From Haemophilus influenzae (GTDB lineage Bacteria; Pseudomonadota; Gammaproteobacteria; Enterobacterales; Pasteurellaceae): a stretch of 64,000 bases of DNA. The stretch is taken from positions 620,001-684,000 of the forward strand of contig NZ_AP018771.1 in NCBI RefSeq assembly GCF_019703545.1. The letters run 5' to 3'. The position numbers and the translations under genes are program-made. The notes under the pieces are model-generated. The model was given only the letters and a program-made list of their open reading frames with translations. It searched no databases and was not told the DNA's origin. Positions 61,250-64,000 of this stretch are shown here, one piece after another. The first letter of the stretch is position 1. The number at the start of each line of letters is the position of its first letter.

Positions 61250-62566
61250 TTATTTTGTAGTGAATAAGGTTATCGATTCCAAATGCCCCGTATGAGGGAA
61301 CATATCTATCACCGCACTTTTTTCAATCTTGTAGCCAAAATCACATAAAATTTCCGCATCACGCACTAATGTTGCAGGATTACAAGACACATATAAAATT
61401 TTCTCTGCTTTCAGCTCGCACAAAGCATTTAACGCGAAAGCTGCGCCACTGCGTGGAGGATCAAGCAAAATTTTATTGAACGACTGATTAGCCCAAGGTT
61501 GTTCAACAAAGGATTGGTCAAGATCGGCTTGGAAAAATTCAATATTTTTGATTTGGTTTCTTGCGGCATTTTGCGCCGCTTTTTGTACCATTTCAAAAAC
61601 GCCTTCAATTCCTACCGCACTTTTCACGCGTTTGGCAAAAGGAAGCGTAAAATTTCCCATGCCGCAAAATAAATCTAGCACGCAATCTTGTTGGCTCAAT
61701 TCAAGCCAATCCAACGCTGTATTGACCATACGTTCATTTAATGCACTATTTACTTGAATAAAATCACGAATATCAAAATGTAATTTTATGCCATCAGAAA
61801 ATTGATAATAAGGCGCATCGCCATAGATTTGTTCAATGCCTTCATCGCTTTGTAAAAACAGCATTAACTTTTCTTGTTCAGCAAATTTGAGCAATAAAGT
61901 GCGGTCAATTTCCGCAAGGTTTTTCGTGTAACGTAACAACATTGCGACGCCATTATCAGCTGCTACAAGTTCAATATGCCCAAGCTGTTTCGGTGCTGAA
62001 AATTTTTCTAAAAGTGCGGTTAATTTAGGTAGTAAATAATTAATTGCAGGTTCTGCTACTTCGCAAGATTGAACGGGTATTAAATCGTTGGTATTTTTCT
62101 GACGAAAGCCCATGTCGATTTGTTTTGTGTTTGGATTAAACCATAAACTCAAACGCACACGACGACGATACGCCCAAGCATCGCCACAAATCATAGGTTG
62201 AAATGAAATCGGTTCTGACTGTAATTTACTTAACCGCTTAAACAATGCAGATTCTTTCGCTTTTCTCTGCATTTCAATAGGAATATGCTGTCCTTGGCAA
62301 CCACCACAACGCATAAAATGAGCACATTTAGGTGCTAAACGTTCAGAACTTTTTACTCGCCATTTTTTTACAATGGCGCGTCCATATTGGCGTTTATCTT
62401 CCAAAATACGGCATTCCACTTTTTCGTGCGGAAGCGCATTTTCAATAAACCAAGTTTTACCATTAATTTTCGCCACGCCTAAACCTTGATAATCTAAATC
62501 AAGAATATCAGCCGTAATGGTTTGAACATTGTTTGTTTTTTGCTTTGGGGTATAAAGAAGAACCAT
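61250..62566 (-). CDS. rlmD: 23S rRNA (uracil-1939-C5)-methyltransferase RlmD
   Basis: A 438-residue Fe-S methyltransferase. It has an N-terminal TRAM domain, cluster cysteines (CAHFMRCGGCQGQHI plus an upstream Cys in VECRILEDK), a SAM motif (CVLDLFCGMGNFTLPFA) and the catalytic Cys in ILYVSCNPATLVRD. It overlaps recO by one base (TAATG). It depends on Fe-S assembly by isc. Confidence 0.95.
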   Translation of the reverse strand: MVLLYTPKQKTNNVQTITADILDLDYQGLGVAKINGKTWFIENALPHEKVECRILEDKRQYGRAIVKKWRVKSSERLAPKCAHFMRCGGCQGQHIPIEMQRKAKESALFKRLSKLQSEPISFQPMICGDAWAYRRRVRLSLWFNPNTKQIDMGFRQKNTNDLIPVQSCEVAEPAINYLLPKLTALLEKFSAPKQLGHIELVAADNGVAMLLRYTKNLAEIDRTLLLKFAEQEKLMLFLQSDEGIEQIYGDAPYYQFSDGIKLHFDIRDFIQVNSALNERMVNTALDWLELSQQDCVLDLFCGMGNFTLPFAKRVKSAVGIEGVFEMVQKAAQNAARNQIKNIEFFQADLDQSFVEQPWANQSFNKILLDPPRSGAAFALNALCELKAEKILYVSCNPATLVRDAEILCDFGYKIEKSAVIDMFPHTGHLESITLFTTK

Positions 62567-63276
62567 TATTTTAAAAGTAAAATATTTTGAGTGAATAACT
62601 CTCGGCTTTTTAGCGGTTTATCGCCAAGATAAGGTTTCAGCGCAATACGAGTGAAGCGTTTTGCTGCTTGACGTACCGCATCATCGGAAAAATCGAGGGC
62701 TTCAAAGGCTAACAAATCTCTGCCGTAAAACGTGAGATTATCTTTCACTAAAGACGCAAGGAAACCTTTTTCCTCACGATAACGGTATGTCATTGAGAAA
62801 TCCACTGGCTCGCCAGACCCCGCACAATGCAGAAAATCCACGCCGTAACCGAGAATTTGTAACAGTTGAAATTCAAAAAGACGCAACGTTGGCTCAATAT
62901 TAGTTTCCGTTGCCAAGCCCGTTAAGCATTTTAAATAATGTTGAAAAAGCGCAGGATTTGGCGTTTCAGACTCAATAACACGAGTGAGTAATTCATTTAC
63001 ATAAAATCCACTATAAAGGGCGATTTGTTGTAAAGGCAGTGTAATTGCGGCAGGTTCAGCTTTAGTGAGGGTTTTCAATGTGCTTTTTCCCGTCCAACGC
63101 AACAATAAAGGTGTGAAAGGTTGCAAAACCGATTTCCAAGATGAACGCTTTGCACGCGCCCCTTTTGCAATGACCGTTAAACGCCCACTTTCTTCAGTGA
63201 ATAAATCCACCAATAAGCTCGTTTCACTATAAGGGCGACGATGCAAAACAAAACCACGTTGAAGTTCGCTTTGCAC
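62566..63276 (-). CDS. recO: DNA repair protein RecO
   Basis: A 236-residue RecO with an N-terminal OB-fold ([20 protein letters not shown]) and a helical C-terminal domain. It helps RecR load RecA on SSB-coated DNA. The Zn-binding cysteines of some RecO proteins are not present, as in E. coli. It starts two bases after oapB and couples into rlmD. Confidence 0.94.
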   Translation of the reverse strand: MQSELQRGFVLHRRPYSETSLLVDLFTEESGRLTVIAKGARAKRSSWKSVLQPFTPLLLRWTGKSTLKTLTKAEPAAITLPLQQIALYSGFYVNELLTRVIESETPNPALFQHYLKCLTGLATETNIEPTLRLFEFQLLQILGYGVDFLHCAGSGEPVDFSMTYRYREEKGFLASLVKDNLTFYGRDLLAFEALDFSDDAVRQAAKRFTRIALKPYLGDKPLKSRELFTQNILLLK

Positions 63277-63278
63277 GA

Positions 63279-63683
63279 TTATTGTCCAGATAAGCGTTCA
63301 CTTGTTTGTGACACACATTGCGTTGCTAAAATTTCGCCGAGATTCGTTTTTAGCGTACTAAAATCATCACGCTCTTGCCACATCCAACGAATATTGGCGT
63401 AATTTTTACCACGTTCAGAAATCATTAAGGTTAGTTTTTCTGATACGCCTTGAAAAGTGGCAGTAACATAATGCAAATTTTTTTTGTATTTTTTATGCGT
63501 GGCGTGTACAACACGAACAACTTTATCATCTTGACATAAATATCGATCAGCTTCGCCTTTTTGTAAGGCTTTATCCACTTTTTCTACTTGCATTTTTTGC
63601 GCTTGAGGTGTTGTTACATTCGCATTTTGCGCACAGCCAGTCATTAAAAGTGCGGTAAAAATAAGAGATGTTTTTTTCAACAT
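63279..63683 (-). CDS. oapB: Opacity-associated protein OapB
   Basis: A 134-residue lipoprotein: signal [17 protein letters not shown] with lipobox Cys17, then a short body ([20 protein letters not shown]). OapB is known in H. influenzae as needed for OapA-dependent colony opacity. It follows oapA after about 58 bases, matching the known pair. An uptake signal encodes the TAL in the signal peptide. Confidence 0.88.
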   Translation of the reverse strand: MLKKTSLIFTALLMTGCAQNANVTTPQAQKMQVEKVDKALQKGEADRYLCQDDKVVRVVHATHKKYKKNLHYVTATFQGVSEKLTLMISERGKNYANIRWMWQERDDFSTLKTNLGEILATQCVSQTSERLSGQ

Positions 63684-63741
63684 AAATCCTACCTTGAGAA
63701 AATAACTTAAAAAGAAAAAAGGCGATTACTCGCCCAAAAAA

Positions 63742-64000
63742 TTATTTTTTATATTGATAAGAACCATCAGACTGACGCACAAAACGCGCACCATTGGATA
63801 AACGCATTTCATTTACTCGCCCTTGATTATTCACAGATACCGTTACTTTATCGCCAGATTTAAAGCTACTTAAAACATTGCCCGCCCCTGCCGCTTTGCT
63901 CATTGCGTTTACATCGGAAATATTAAGTTGATTATCACGGAAGACTTGCATCAGTGAAACACCTTTCGGCACAGTTAATGTTTTTGCAGAAAGGTGAGAA
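63742..64000 (-). CDS. oapA: Opacity-associated protein OapA (C-terminal part)
   Basis: The last 85 residues of a gene that continues past the right edge. The segment LTVPKGVSLMQVFRDNQLN, then DVNAMSKAAGAGNVLSSFKS and GDKVTVSVNNQGRVNEMRLS, is the OapA C-terminal domain (a LysM-like, peptidoglycan-associated fold). OapA influences colony opacity and nasopharyngeal colonisation. The open frame continues to base 64000, so the true start lies outside. Confidence 0.88.
   Translation of the reverse strand, partial: SHLSAKTLTVPKGVSLMQVFRDNQLNISDVNAMSKAAGAGNVLSSFKSGDKVTVSVNNQGRVNEMRLSNGARFVRQSDGSYQYKK

Overview
The window is chromosomal DNA of Haemophilus influenzae or a very close relative. The evidence is about 60 copies of the 9-base Haemophilus uptake signal AAGTGCGGT or its complement, low G+C, two tetranucleotide-repeat contingency genes (oafA with GCAA, lic3A with CAAT), the opacity genes oapA/oapB, and gene order I recognise from H. 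influenzae. Almost every gene can be assigned to a known family. I see no insertion sequence, prophage, CRISPR array, rRNA or restriction system.

Layout. 1-5284: fadL/ompP1 (partial), yfcZ, then on the minus strand rnfH-roxA-xseA and nudF-icc. 5390-9205: pth, ychF and the phase-variable O-acetyltransferase oafA (ON, 17 GCAA). 9212-15362: rnd, fadD, slp, tsaB and yoaA on the minus strand. 15688-20337: ybgC-tolQRAB-pal, the Tol-Pal envelope cluster. 20492-20666: two tRNA-Lys genes with different anticodons. 20777-27830: trmJ and the iron-sulfur operon iscRSUA-hscB-(DUF2625 gene)-hscA-fdx-iscX, with an IscR-type operator before iscR. 27881-33683 (minus): yfgM, hisS, ispG, rodZ, pilF2 and rlmN. 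A Sxy-type CRP site (CRP-S) lies between rlmN and the divergent pbpG. 34855-35001: a frameshifted lipoprotein gene. 35173-38634: yfeABCD metal transporter behind a Fur-like box. 38734-41972 (minus): TPP riboswitch, thiZ-thiX-thiY-tenA. 42217-43171: lic3A, translationally OFF with 17 CAAT repeats. 43344-46508: galE, ampG, adk. 46668-52815 (minus): periplasmic nitrate reductase operon napFDAGHBC behind an FNR-like box. 53021-64000: yggL, trmB, priA (plus), then glnB-perM, mog, dgkA, relA, rlmD, recO, oapB and partial oapA on the minus strand.

How it fits together. The surface genes oafA and lic3A vary lipooligosaccharide by slippage; galE supplies UDP-galactose for the same glycan. The isc genes build Fe-S clusters used by IspG, RlmN, RlmD, YoaA and the Nap proteins, all encoded here. 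Competence is represented by pilF2, the CRP-S site, the uptake sequences and icc (cAMP breakdown).

I found no convincing wholly new system. The observations most worth following are the DUF2625 gene and two strong hairpins inside the isc operon, a 22-codon ORF directly after the TPP riboswitch, the CRP-S site sitting closer to pbpG than to rlmN, the broken lipoprotein before yfeA, and a 96-bp in-frame duplication in tolA. All coordinates, motifs and counts were read by eye; no search was run.
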